NCBI GenBank assembly: GCA_017940545.1
Contig: JAGAYI010000021.1
Location: 1-38,453 of the forward strand
From: Prevotella sp.
Lineage (GTDB): Bacteria; Bacteroidota; Bacteroidia; Bacteroidales; Bacteroidaceae
Reading direction: 5' to 3'
Length of the DNA stretch: 38,453 nucleotides
Shown: positions 1-7,350 of the stretch, piece after piece
How positions within the stretch are numbered: position 1 is the stretch's first letter
Layout: every line of letters starts with the position of its first letter
The notes under the pieces: generated by a model
Databases searched by the model: none
Told to the model about the DNA's origin: nothing
Seen by the model: the letters and a program-made list of their open reading frames with translations, nothing else
Made by a program: the position numbers and the translations under genes

Positions 1-7
1 AGTAAAA

Positions 8-301
8 TTGAGAGACTGCAAGAGGATGGGAAGAACTACATCTTGTGTGGTCAGTCCCAACTATCCTGCGGCTTCCAACGAGGACTATCTATTTGACTGC
101 ATGAACTTATATGCCAGGCTTGGTGATGACGGGACGGTTGAACTATCGGGGACTGTTTTCTATTGGGATCCTGTCGATGGCGATACTCAGAAGTCCACGA
201 CAATCAAGACATTCCCAGACCTTGATGACTGTCTTAGTTGGCTTGGCAATGAGAGTGCCGCCCGTGACAAGTGTGTTGAAATGTTAGACGAAAATTGTTA
301 G
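8..301 (+). CDS. Hypothetical protein, possibly 5'-truncated by the window edge
   Basis: The frame encodes about 97 residues, acidic and fairly rich in Cys, with no signal peptide, membrane segment or motif that I recognise. It opens with TTG at 8; an ATG lies at 26. The frame stays open to the left edge, so the true start may lie outside the window. Its TAG stop overlaps the upstream part of the next reading frame, and the next gene starts 5 bases later at 307, which suggests co-transcription. Composition is AT-richer than the core genes after 1900, in keeping with the accessory character of this end. No function is proposed. Confidence 0.45.
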   Translation: MRDCKRMGRTTSCVVSPNYPAASNEDYLFDCMNLYARLGDDGTVELSGTVFYWDPVDGDTQKSTTIKTFPDLDDCLSWLGNESAARDKCVEMLDENC

Positions 302-306
302 TGAGT

Positions 307-675
307 ATGAAGAAACTTTTATTGTTCATTGTCATGTTTCTCTCTGTATCTGGTATTCAGGCACAGAGCATAAGCCATATTGAGACAACAAAGAACTGGT
401 ACTACATCTATGACCAGAATGGCAAAAAAATCAAAACTCTCAGCACCGGTCAAGGTGAGCTGAAGGGTTATAGCAGCACGTTCTACATTATCAAACAAGG
501 TTCAGCATTTTATGTTACCTATGATGTTAACGGGAAACGTCTGCATACATTCGGTGCTGCGTCCGTTGGTGAGATCCTGGCAGTGTCGGGTGACACCTTT
601 ACGAGTCGCCAAGGCGCATGGATCTATACATGGGACAAAGAGGGTAAGAAGATTAGTACAAGGGCAGCTAAATAA
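307..675 (+). CDS. Small secreted protein with WG-like repeats
   Basis: The ATG at 307 gives 122 residues, beginning with a clear signal peptide (MKKLLLFIVMFLSVSGIQAQ), so the earlier TTG at 295 is unlikely to be used. The mature part has three imperfect repeats of an aromatic strand followed by D-x-N/E-G-K: YYIYDQNGKKIKTLS, FYVTYDVNGKRLHTFG and WIYTWDKEGKKISTRAAK. This is the pattern of WG/beta-propeller-like repeat proteins, here too short for a closed propeller. It follows the preceding gene by 5 bases. It is probably periplasmic or surface-exposed. A binding role is only an inference from repeat type. Confidence 0.6.
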   Translation: MKKLLLFIVMFLSVSGIQAQSISHIETTKNWYYIYDQNGKKIKTLSTGQGELKGYSSTFYIIKQGSAFYVTYDVNGKRLHTFGAASVGEILAVSGDTFTSRQGAWIYTWDKEGKKISTRAAK

Positions 676-690
676 CAAATTGTATATCTT

Positions 691-1527
691 ATGAATCAAT
701 ATTTTAAAAACTTTTATGAAGGATTAAATCCTGCTGACTATATTGATATTCCTGACAAAAAATAAGAGATTTGTTGTGGGAAGCTTACAATGATAACGGA
801 GTTGTTGTAAACACTAACAAACTATACGAAGCTTATCAACTTTGTAATTCTGCATATATCATTCTAAAAGAACAAGAATATCAGATTGAAGCTGATAATG
901 CAGAGATTAACGGAGAAAACGGCTTCTCTTTATTGTATGGGATTAATGATGACGAATACCATGCAATACAATCTATGTATGAAATTTGCGAGATCTACCA
1001 TAAATATTTTAAATTTTTCGATACATCACAAATCAAGTCCAATCAAGTTGAAACAATAGAGCAAGAAGAAGCCATTCAAGAATCAGAATCATTTGATTAC
1101 ATAATTGATAATGACCCGGAGCATGAAAAATTGGTATAGATACAGACAAAGACCTTTTTATATATCGGTTTACTGGTCTTGTAAAACAAGGAGCGTCATT
1201 TCTTCCTAGTGAAAAGATAAAATGGTATGGAAAAAACGTTTTATTAGGGCATATTATCCGATGCCTAACCTCAGATAACAAATATTACCCTGAAAAAATG
1301 GAAATAGCTGCTGAATTCTTTGAATCAAAGACCGGAAAAAAATAAATTTGGCTTCCGCAAGGCACGTTAACGTATCTAACTTTGAAGATGAGAAAGATAG
1401 TATTGATCCAAATTTTGTTGAAGCTGTAGAGCTACTACGAAAGTGCGGTTTCATCAATGCAGAATACACCTCAAGGCGGAGAGAAACGCTCCAATACAGG
1501 AAAAAGAATGGTCGAACCCAAAATTGA
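691..1527 (+). pseudogene. Hypothetical gene broken by three single-base losses in A tracts
   Basis: Reading starts at ATG 691 (MNQYFKNFYEGLNPADYIDI) and hits TAA at 763. Adding one A to the A6 run at 757-762 joins it to the frame that runs to TAG 1137 (IRDLLWEAYNDNGVVV). Adding one A to the A5 run near 1126-1130 joins that to the frame ending at TAA 1343 (GIDTDKDLFIYRFTGLVKQG). Adding one A to the A7 run at 1336-1342 joins that to the frame ending at TGA 1525 (INLASARHVNVSNFEDE). The repaired product would be 279 residues, acidic in the middle and basic at the C-terminus. The largest intact piece, 771-1139 from TTG, is 122 residues. I do not recognise the family. It is either a decayed gene or homopolymer sequencing error. 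Confidence 0.6.
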
Positions 1528-1590
1528 CCGTTAAACTTTCATAAAAGAAAAACGGAACCTAAAACGGAACCCCAAAAGGAGAGAAAAACA

Positions 1591-1615
1591 AAACCTGCTG
1601 AAAATCAGCAGGTTT
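1591..1615 (-). terminator. Rho-independent terminator of tRNA-Ser
   Basis: A perfect 10-bp stem (AAACCTGCTG with CAGCAGGTTT) encloses a 5-base loop. On the minus strand it is followed by TGTTTTTCTC, a T-rich tail. It lies 14 bases beyond the 3' end of tRNA-Ser and fits as its terminator. Confidence 0.8.
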
Positions 1616-1628
1616 CAAAGTTTTTGAG

Positions 1629-1713
1629 CGGAGAGAGAGGGATTCGAACCCCCGGTGCCTCTCAGCACGACGGTTTTCAAGACCGTTGTAATCGACCACT
1701 CTACCATCTCTCC
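1629..1713 (-). tRNA. tRNA-Ser (anticodon UGA)
   Basis: The reverse complement starts GGAGAGATGGTAGAGTGG and folds as a class II tRNA with a long variable arm. The acceptor stem pairs GGAGAGA (1707-1713) with TCTCTCC (1630-1636), with a G discriminator at 1629 and no encoded CCA. The T arm contains GGTTCGAATCC. The anticodon loop CTTGAAA gives UGA, which reads UCA. Length is 85 bases. Its 3' end faces the AT-rich accessory strip, the usual geometry for an element integrated at a tRNA. Confidence 0.95.
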
Positions 1714-1751
1714 TTGCTTGGATAAACCATGCGGCCGTCTCAAAAGCGGTG

Positions 1752-1783
1752 CAAAGGTAATACATTCTGACGAAACAAGCAAA
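1752..1783 (-). promoter_or_regulatory. Bacteroidota promoter of tRNA-Ser
   Basis: On the minus strand TTTG (1780-1783) is followed by 20 bases and TACCTTTG (1752-1759), close to the Bacteroidota primary sigma consensus. The tRNA 5' end lies 38 bases downstream of the -7 element. Confidence 0.75.
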
Positions 1784-1874
1784 TTTTTGCCACACTTTTT
1801 TGTCTGATTATTATAAAATGATTACAATTGACACCTCACCGAAGGTACTCACGCTTGAGAAAACTTAAAAAAAT

Positions 1875-1906
1875 TTTGGTTTTCTGCTCGCTTAATCGTA
1901 CCTTTG
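1875..1906 (+). promoter_or_regulatory. Promoter of mutS2
   Basis: TTTG (1875-1878), 20 bases, then TACCTTTG (1899-1906). The mutS2 ATG begins at 1911, only five bases after the -7 element, so a transcript from here would be leaderless or nearly so. Confidence 0.75.
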
Positions 1907-1910
1907 CAAC

Positions 1911-4490
1911 ATGATTTACCCACAAAACTTTGAAACGAAGGTAGGATTCAACGAGGTCAGAAGACTACTGAAGGAACATTGCCTAAGCTCGTTAGGCAAG
2001 GAGAAAGTCGATGAACTGTCTTTCTCGACAGATTCCGACGAGGTGAACGAATGGCTGCAACAGCTACGAGAGTTCCGGCGCCTTCAGGCAGAAACTGACA
2101 GTTTGCCGCTCAATTATTTTTTTGACGTACGTGAGGCCATCAGCCGCATTCGCTTAGAGAACACCCATCTGGAAGAAAACGAACTGTTTGACTTGCGCCG
2201 GTCACTGGAAACGATTGGAAACATAGTGAACTTCTTAAACAGAAGCACGAAGGACGAGGCAAGTAGAACACGCATTGCAGCTGCCGAGGAGGACCCCGAA
2301 GACGAAAAGGCGGAGTACCCCTACCCTGCCCTTCACCGTCTGGCCAAAGACGTGCAGACCTTCCCCGCCATGTTGCGCCGCATTGACTCTATTCTTGATA
2401 AGTTCGGAAAAATCAAAGATTCAGCATCCATGACACTGGCCGGCATCCGTCACGACCTGTCGCAGACGGAAGGCAGCATCTCACGTACACTATATACCAT
2501 TCTGCATGCAGCCCAACGTGACGGTCTGGTGGATAAGGATGCCAGCCCCGCATTGCGTGACGGCAGGCTGATGATTCCCGTTGCACCTGCCCTGAAGCGG
2601 AAGATAAAGGGCATTGTACACGACGAGTCTGCTACGGGAAAGACCGTATTCATAGAGCCTGCTGAGGTGGTGGAGGCCAACAACAAGGTGCGCGAATTAG
2701 AAGCAGCTGAACGCCGTGAAATCATACGTATTCTGACGGTTTTCTCTGACGAGGTGCGCCCACAGGTACCCCTGCTGCTGGCCAGCTATGATTTTCTGGC
2801 TACCATCGACCTTATTCGTGCCAAAGCCGAATGGGCCCGTGATACACAAAGCTATGAGCCAACCGTGAAAGACCAGCCGCACATTGACTGGATACGGGCT
2901 GTGCACCCGCTGCTGCAGCGTTCGCTAAAGAAACAGGACAAGCAGGTGGTTCCATTGGACATCATGCTGGAATCATCCTCCCGTCTTCTCATCATCTCAG
3001 GCCCTAATGCCGGCGGCAAGTCAGTCTGCCTGAAGACAGTCGGACTGTTGCAATACATGCTGCAATGCGGGCTGAGCATTCCTGTGGGCGACCGTTCTAC
3101 GGTGGGACTGTTTCACAACATTATGATTGACATTGGCGACGAGCAGAGCATTGAGGATGACCTCTCGACCTATTCCAGCCATCTGCTGAACATGAAGATG
3201 ATGATGCGTCAGGCCAACGACCACACCCTGCTGCTGATTGACGAGTTCGGTGGCGGTACGGAACCCACCATTGGCGGAGCCATTGCCGAAGCCGTGCTGA
3301 AGCAGTTCTGGCAGAAGAAGGCCTTTGGTGTCATTACCACCCACTACCAAAACCTGAAACAGTTTGCCGAGGGGCACCCGGGTGTAGTAAACGGTGCTAT
3401 GCTCTATGACCGCCACGAAATGCGTGCCCTGTTCCAGCTCAGCATCGGTCAGCCGGGCAGTTCTTTTGCCATTGAGATAGCCCGCAAGACGGGTCTTCCA
3501 AACGAAGTGATACAGGATGCCACCGACATTGTAGGTTCAGAATATGTGCAGAGCGACAAATACCTGCAGGACATTGTGCGCGACAAGAGATACTGGGAGG
3601 GCAAGCGACAGACCATTCACCAGCACGAGAAGAGGTTAGAGGAACGTGGTGAGAGGCTGGATGCCAGCATCGAGGAAATTGAGCGTGAGCGGAAGGCCAT
3701 TCTGCGGCGTGCCAAGGAACAGGCTGAAGAGCTGCTCCGCGAGAGCAACAGGAAAATTGAGAACGCCATCCGTGAGATTCGTGAGTCGCAGGCAGAAAAG
3801 GAACGCACGCGACTCATTCGCGAAGAGCTGAAGACGTTTGGTGACGAGGTGGCAGGCATTGACACCCGTGCCAGCGACGAACTGATAGAGAAGAAGATTC
3901 GCCAGATACAGGAACGAAAGGAGCGCCGCGAGAAGCGGAAAGAAGCAAAACGGTCCCAACCCCTCCCTAAGGGAGGGGAGTCTGCAGCTGCCTCCAAGAC
4001 ACCTGTCCCCAGTAAGGGGTTGGCTGTTGGCGACACGGTACGCATCAAGGGGCTTACTTCGGTGGGCAAGATAGAGAGCACCGACGGCAAGATGGCTACC
4101 GTCATCTTCGGCGACATGCGCACCAAGATGCGTGCCGACCGGCTGGAGCCGGCAGAAATGCCCAAGACCGAGGAGAAGCACGAAGGACTGGGACAGATGC
4201 ACTTCAGTCGCCAGACGCGCGAGACCATTGACGAACGCCAGAAAAACTTTCATCAGGACCTTGACGTGCGGGGCATGCGCGGCGACGAGGCCATCAATGC
4301 CGTCACCTACTTCATTGACGATGCCATACTGGTGGGCATGCCCCGGGTACGCATTCTGCACGGCACGGGCACCGGCATACTGCGCCAGCTCATACGCCAA
4401 TACCTGAAGACGGTTCCCAACGTCAGCCACTTCCGCGACGAGCACGTACAGTTCGGCGGGGCAGGCATTACGGTGGTCGATTTGGAATAA
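1911..4490 (+). CDS. mutS2: Endonuclease MutS2 family ATPase with Smr domain
   Basis: An 859-residue MutS2. These proteins bind branched DNA or stalled, collided ribosomes, depending on species. The start MIYPQNFETKVGFNEVRRLL is the usual Bacteroidota MutS2 N-terminus. The ATPase carries Walker A GPNAGGKSVCLK near residue 364 and Walker B TLLLIDEFGGGTEP near 438. A long charged coiled coil (about 560-680) leads to the C-terminal Smr nuclease domain with DLDVRGMRGDEA (about 782) and HGTGTGILR (about 816). Residues about 682-704 are encoded by a GC-rich palindromic element (3955-4023) that sits in frame just before the conserved VGDTVRIKG segment and looks inserted. It is probably monocistronic. 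Confidence 0.93.
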   Translation: MIYPQNFETKVGFNEVRRLLKEHCLSSLGKEKVDELSFSTDSDEVNEWLQQLREFRRLQAETDSLPLNYFFDVREAISRIRLENTHLEENELFDLRRSLETIGNIVNFLNRSTKDEASRTRIAAAEEDPEDEKAEYPYPALHRLAKDVQTFPAMLRRIDSILDKFGKIKDSASMTLAGIRHDLSQTEGSISRTLYTILHAAQRDGLVDKDASPALRDGRLMIPVAPALKRKIKGIVHDESATGKTVFIEPAEVVEANNKVRELEAAERREIIRILTVFSDEVRPQVPLLLASYDFLATIDLIRAKAEWARDTQSYEPTVKDQPHIDWIRAVHPLLQRSLKKQDKQVVPLDIMLESSSRLLIISGPNAGGKSVCLKTVGLLQYMLQCGLSIPVGDRSTVGLFHNIMIDIGDEQSIEDDLSTYSSHLLNMKMMMRQANDHTLLLIDEFGGGTEPTIGGAIAEAVLKQFWQKKAFGVITTHYQNLKQFAEGHPGVVNGAMLYDRHEMRALFQLSIGQPGSSFAIEIARKTGLPNEVIQDATDIVGSEYVQSDKYLQDIVRDKRYWEGKRQTIHQHEKRLEERGERLDASIEEIERERKAILRRAKEQAEELLRESNRKIENAIREIRESQAEKERTRLIREELKTFGDEVAGIDTRASDELIEKKIRQIQERKERREKRKEAKRSQPLPKGGESAAASKTPVPSKGLAVGDTVRIKGLTSVGKIESTDGKMATVIFGDMRTKMRADRLEPAEMPKTEEKHEGLGQMHFSRQTRETIDERQKNFHQDLDVRGMRGDEAINAVTYFIDDAILVGMPRVRILHGTGTGILRQLIRQYLKTVPNVSHFRDEHVQFGGAGITVVDLE
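3955..4023 (+). repeat. In-frame palindromic element inside mutS2
   Basis: The inner hairpin is CCCCTCCCT (3960-3968) and AGGGAGGGG (3970-3978). An outer pair CCAACCCC (3956-3963) and GGGGTTGG (4016-4023) brackets the whole. The 69 bases equal 23 codons, so the frame is kept, and the encoded Pro/Gly/Ser/Ala-rich peptide lies in the linker before the Smr region. The base pattern differs from surrounding coding sequence and looks like an interspersed palindromic repeat. Confidence 0.65.
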
Positions 4491-4547
4491 AAAAAGCAAC
4501 TCACGTTACGGCAAACATACACCAAACAATACTTACCTAAAACTGTT

Positions 4548-6008
4548 ATGAAGCACATTAATATTTATGAGGAGACTGACCGATGTCTGTTATGTCAGGA
4601 CGCACCATGTACCAAGGCCTGCAAGACCGGCGACCCTGCACGCGCCCTCCGTGCCATTCGCTTTTACAACACCAGTAATGCTGCCAAATGGGTGGCCGAC
4701 TGTACCGATGCCGACCTGGAGGCCGCCGAGCAGGCGTGCATCCACTTCAACCGGCCCATCCGCATCAGGGAGGTAGTACACGCCTTACAGCCTGCACCGG
4801 CAACGAGCGGAGAAACCCCCGACCTGAGCATCGACTTCTGCGGAATACGCTGCGAAAACCCCTTCTTTCTCGCATCGTCAGCCATATGCACCAACTACGA
4901 CATGGTGGCCAGGGCATTCGACGCCGGCTGGGCGGGGGTCTTTTACAAGACCATCTGCCTGAAGGAAATCAAGGAGGTCTCACCACGCTTTGATGCCATG
5001 CACTCCTTCGGCAGCCACGGCGACTTCTACGGTTTCCGCAACATGGAACAGCTGAGCGAGAACCCCGTCGAGATGGACTTCGACATTCTGCGAAGACTCA
5101 AGCAAGACTACCCCACGAAGGTTGTCATAGCCTCCATCATGGGACAAACGGAAGAGGAGTGGATGGAACTGGCAAAAATGTCGGAAGCTGCCAGTGTTGA
5201 TGCCATCGAGCTGAACTTCTCGTGCCCGCAAATGCGACTGACCGGCATGGGCAGCGACGTGGGACAAGACCCTGAACTGGTGGCATCCTACACCGCCTGC
5301 GTGAAAAGCTGCGTAAAAATACCCGTCATTGCAAAAATGACACCCAACATCACTCACATCATCCACCCCGCCATGGCTGCCTACCATGCCGGAGCCGACG
5401 CCATCTCGGCCATCAACACCATCAAGTCGGTGACAATGAACCGACACGCCGAGGTGGCCAACCAATATACCATATCCGGATACTCAGGACGAGCCATCAA
5501 GCCCATCGCCCTGCGCTACATTCTGGAAATGGCCAACAACCGCATCTTGAAGGGAGTGCAGCTGAGCGGAATAGGAGGCATAGAAACCTGGTACGACGCG
5601 CTGCAATTTATGCAGTTAGGCTGCAGCAACGTTCAGATATGCACCGCCGTCATGCAGTTTGGCTACCGCATCATTGACGACATGACCGAAGGACTCCGGC
5701 ACTACATGGCACAGCAGGGAACGACGCGCCTGAGCGACCTTGTTGGCGAGCAGCTCAAGTCGTTCGTCATGCCGCACGACCTGAACCGCTCAACCATTGT
5801 ATTTCCCAAATTCAACTACGAGCGCTGCGTGGGCTGTGGCCGCTGTGAACTGTCGTGCAGAGACGGAGGCCACCAGGCCATCAACTTCGACAAGGAAGAG
5901 CGCCGGCCGCACCTTGTTGGAACCAAGTGCGTAGGCTGCCACCTCTGCCGGCTGGTGTGCCCCGCCGGAGCCATCAGCGTAACCCGGCGCACAGAGAAGA
6001 AACAATAA
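4548..6008 (+). CDS. preA: PreA-like dihydropyrimidine dehydrogenase iron-sulfur protein
   Basis: A 486-residue protein resembling PreA, the pyrimidine-reducing subunit of NAD-dependent dihydropyrimidine dehydrogenase. The N-terminus has a CxxC-x4-C-x3-C cluster (C13, C16, C21, C25), as in the N-terminal iron-sulfur domain of mammalian DPD and of GltD/PreT-type partners. A dihydroorotate dehydrogenase-like FMN barrel follows (about 92-400; motifs LNFSCPQM, AKMTPN, SGIGGIETW). Two C-terminal 4Fe-4S motifs begin at C427 and C461. The loop that carries the catalytic Cys in pig DPD (CGQDPE context) reads MGSDVGQDPEL here, without that Cys. No PreT-like flavoprotein lies nearby. It could be a related reductase with another substrate. 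The cupin gene follows by 21 bases. Confidence 0.8.
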   Translation: MKHINIYEETDRCLLCQDAPCTKACKTGDPARALRAIRFYNTSNAAKWVADCTDADLEAAEQACIHFNRPIRIREVVHALQPAPATSGETPDLSIDFCGIRCENPFFLASSAICTNYDMVARAFDAGWAGVFYKTICLKEIKEVSPRFDAMHSFGSHGDFYGFRNMEQLSENPVEMDFDILRRLKQDYPTKVVIASIMGQTEEEWMELAKMSEAASVDAIELNFSCPQMRLTGMGSDVGQDPELVASYTACVKSCVKIPVIAKMTPNITHIIHPAMAAYHAGADAISAINTIKSVTMNRHAEVANQYTISGYSGRAIKPIALRYILEMANNRILKGVQLSGIGGIETWYDALQFMQLGCSNVQICTAVMQFGYRIIDDMTEGLRHYMAQQGTTRLSDLVGEQLKSFVMPHDLNRSTIVFPKFNYERCVGCGRCELSCRDGGHQAINFDKEERRPHLVGTKCVGCHLCRLVCPAGAISVTRRTEKKQ

Positions 6009-6029
6009 CAAACAAAAAACACTCAAACA

Positions 6030-6509
6030 ATGAAAAAAATCATGCAATGGATGTTCGCCGCCATCCTCACCATCTGCGGTACAACGTCAGCAAGCATTCT
6101 GCTCAGCTCCTGCAAGACTGCAGCCACCGCTGCCCAGACCCCGTCACAAGTAGTATCTACCGAACTCATACGCACCAGCCAGAGTTGGGACGGCGTAGAA
6201 CTGCCCGACTACCTGCAGGGACGCCCCGAACTGGTAGCTATGAAGTATGTGTTCCCCGCCGGACAAAAATTAGGATGGCACCACCACCCCGTCATGAACT
6301 ACGGCATACTGGCACAAGGCGAACTGACCATCATCGGTCAGGACGGAAAAGAAAAAGTGGTGCACGAGGGTGAAGCCGTCGTCGAAATGGTAAACACCAT
6401 CCACCACGGCGAGAACCGTGGCAAGAAGCCCGTCGTTCTATACATGTTCTACCTCGCGCAGAAGGGCATGCCGCTGGCCGTGCAGCACCCCGAAATTCCG
6501 TTAGAGTAA
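6030..6509 (+). CDS. Cupin-domain lipoprotein
   Basis: A 159-residue protein with a signal sequence and lipobox ILLSSC (Cys28), so it is probably anchored in the envelope. The mature part is a single small cupin barrel. Motif 1 is GWHHHPVMNYGILAQGEL, with a His cluster for a metal ion. Motif 2 includes GEAVVEMVNTIHHGEN with another His pair. These are the metal ligands expected of a cupin 2 protein; substrate and reaction are unknown. It lies 21 bases after the preA-like gene in the same direction and probably shares its transcript. Link to pyrimidine metabolism is inference from position only. Confidence 0.8.
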   Translation: MKKIMQWMFAAILTICGTTSASILLSSCKTAATAAQTPSQVVSTELIRTSQSWDGVELPDYLQGRPELVAMKYVFPAGQKLGWHHHPVMNYGILAQGELTIIGQDGKEKVVHEGEAVVEMVNTIHHGENRGKKPVVLYMFYLAQKGMPLAVQHPEIPLE

Positions 6510-6642
6510 CGGTTACCAAAGTCGGGATTAAAACGATAATACGATTCTATTTCCGAGACGAGTTACAACTTTGCCCTCAGATTATAAATCTTTATATAAA
6601 AAGGAAAGGGGCGCAACATGAAAAAACAAATTCTTTTCTCCG

Positions 6643-6674
6643 TTTGGTTTTGTCATTATTTTTTCATACCTTTG
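6643..6674 (+). promoter_or_regulatory. Near-consensus promoter reading into the repeat island
   Basis: TTTG (6643-6646), 20 bases, then TACCTTTG (6667-6674), as good as the tRNA and mutS2 promoters in this window. No credible gene follows on this strand before 7450, only the 18-bp and 22-bp repeats and then a terminator hairpin at 7059-7087. It may drive a non-coding transcript of roughly 400 bases. Confidence 0.6.
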
Positions 6675-6685
6675 CACATACATAG

Positions 6686-6739
6686 TATTCTGATTACTCT
6701 GAGTATTCTGATTACCCCGATTATTCTGATTATTCAGAA
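6686..6739 (+). repeat. Three tandem 18-bp repeats
   Basis: Units begin at 6686, 6704 and 6722, each starting TATTCTGATTA and then diverging. The array starts 12 bases after the -7 element of the promoter at 6643-6674 and precedes the 22-bp phased blocks. Confidence 0.8.
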
Positions 6740-6762
6740 ACAACCAGGAAACAACAGGTTTT

Positions 6763-6941
6763 CAGCGCCCGCTGCTCTTACTTTCACCGCCCGCTGCTCT
6801 TACTTTCAGCGGGCGGTGCTATTAGTTTCAGCGCCCGCTGAAACCCAGAGCCCCCGGCAGTTTTTCCCAGTTTCCCTTACTCAAACTCCCGGTTTCCCCG
6901 GCAGTTTCTCCCAGTTTCCCCGACACGGTTTCCCGAGTCAA
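6763..6941 (+). repeat. 22-bp phased repeat island, two sequence blocks
   Basis: Block one has units at 6763, 6785, 6807 and 6829, sharing CAGCGCCCGCTG or its variant CAGCGGGCGGTG and a TTTCA/TTTCC junction. Block two has units at 6854, 6876, 6898 and 6920, sharing CAGTTTyTCCCAGTTTCC. Both blocks use 22-bp units, with a 3-base slip between them (6851-6853). Block two contains GGTTTCCCCGGCA (from 6891), the reverse complement of a core in the array at 28327-28597. Confidence 0.85.
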
Positions 6942-7058
6942 TTAGGTGAGTGTAAGAAACGCGTCTGGGTATGATTTGTATTACAGGCTCTCGCATTGAA
7001 GCTTGGATGGCTAAGATTCCACCATGCTTGGTCATGCTTTTTTGTGTTTCTGAAAAAA

Positions 7059-7087
7059 ATGCCGGCTCTCGAAACGAAAGCCGGCAT
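7059..7087 (-). terminator. Terminator of tRNA-Thr, possibly bidirectional
   Basis: A 9-bp stem ATGCCGGCT / AGCCGGCAT surrounds an 11-base loop. It is flanked by seven A on the left (T tract on the minus strand) and GTTTTT on the right. It can end the minus-strand tRNA-Thr transcript and any plus-strand transcript of the repeat island. Confidence 0.8.
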
Positions 7088-7138
7088 GTTTTTAAAAAAA
7101 CTTAACAAGAATTGCTTGCGCTATCCTTGTGCTCTTCG

Positions 7139-7212
7139 AGCCTCTTGTCGGATTCGAACCAACGACCCCGAGATTACAAATCACGTGCTCTGGCCAACTG
7201 AGCTAAAGAGGC
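7139..7212 (-). tRNA. tRNA-Thr (anticodon UGU)
   Basis: The reverse complement begins GCCTCTTTAGCTCAGTTGG. The acceptor stem pairs GCCTCTT (7206-7212) with AAGAGGC (7140-7146), with discriminator U at 7139 and no encoded CCA. The T arm reads GTTGGTTCGAATCCGAC. The anticodon loop TTTGTAA gives UGU for ACA codons. The anticodon stem appears to have one U-U mismatch. Length is 74 bases. Confidence 0.93.
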
Positions 7213-7333
7213 GGGTGGACGAGCTGACTGTATCGCGCCGCTACAACCAAGTACCCTTGCTATGTTCCCATCCTGGGGGATTCCGAGGGAGCTGGCCGTA
7301 CAGGACTCGCCCGTGTTTGCTGAAAAGCGGGTG

Positions 7334-7341
7334 CAAAGGTA
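7334..7341 (-). promoter_or_regulatory. -7 element of tRNA-Thr promoter
   Basis: TACCTTTG on the minus strand, 122 bases upstream of the tRNA 5' end. I see no TTTG at the -33 distance, so this is weaker than the tRNA-Ser promoter. Confidence 0.5.
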
Positions 7342-7350
7342 ATGTTTTTT

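Noticed and set aside
691-1527. Programmed frameshifting in the broken gene
   Set aside because: Three sites in one gene, none with a recognised slippery heptamer and structure; decay or sequence error is simpler.
1559-1795. 78-residue minus-strand frame
   Set aside because: It contains tRNA-Ser and its promoter and terminator.
3636-4499. 287-residue minus-strand frame opposite mutS2
   Set aside because: Shadow of the well-supported mutS2 coding strand; low-complexity composition.
6618-6974. 118-residue open frame after the cupin gene
   Set aside because: A strong promoter lies inside its 5' part and the rest is translated tandem repeats; no family features.
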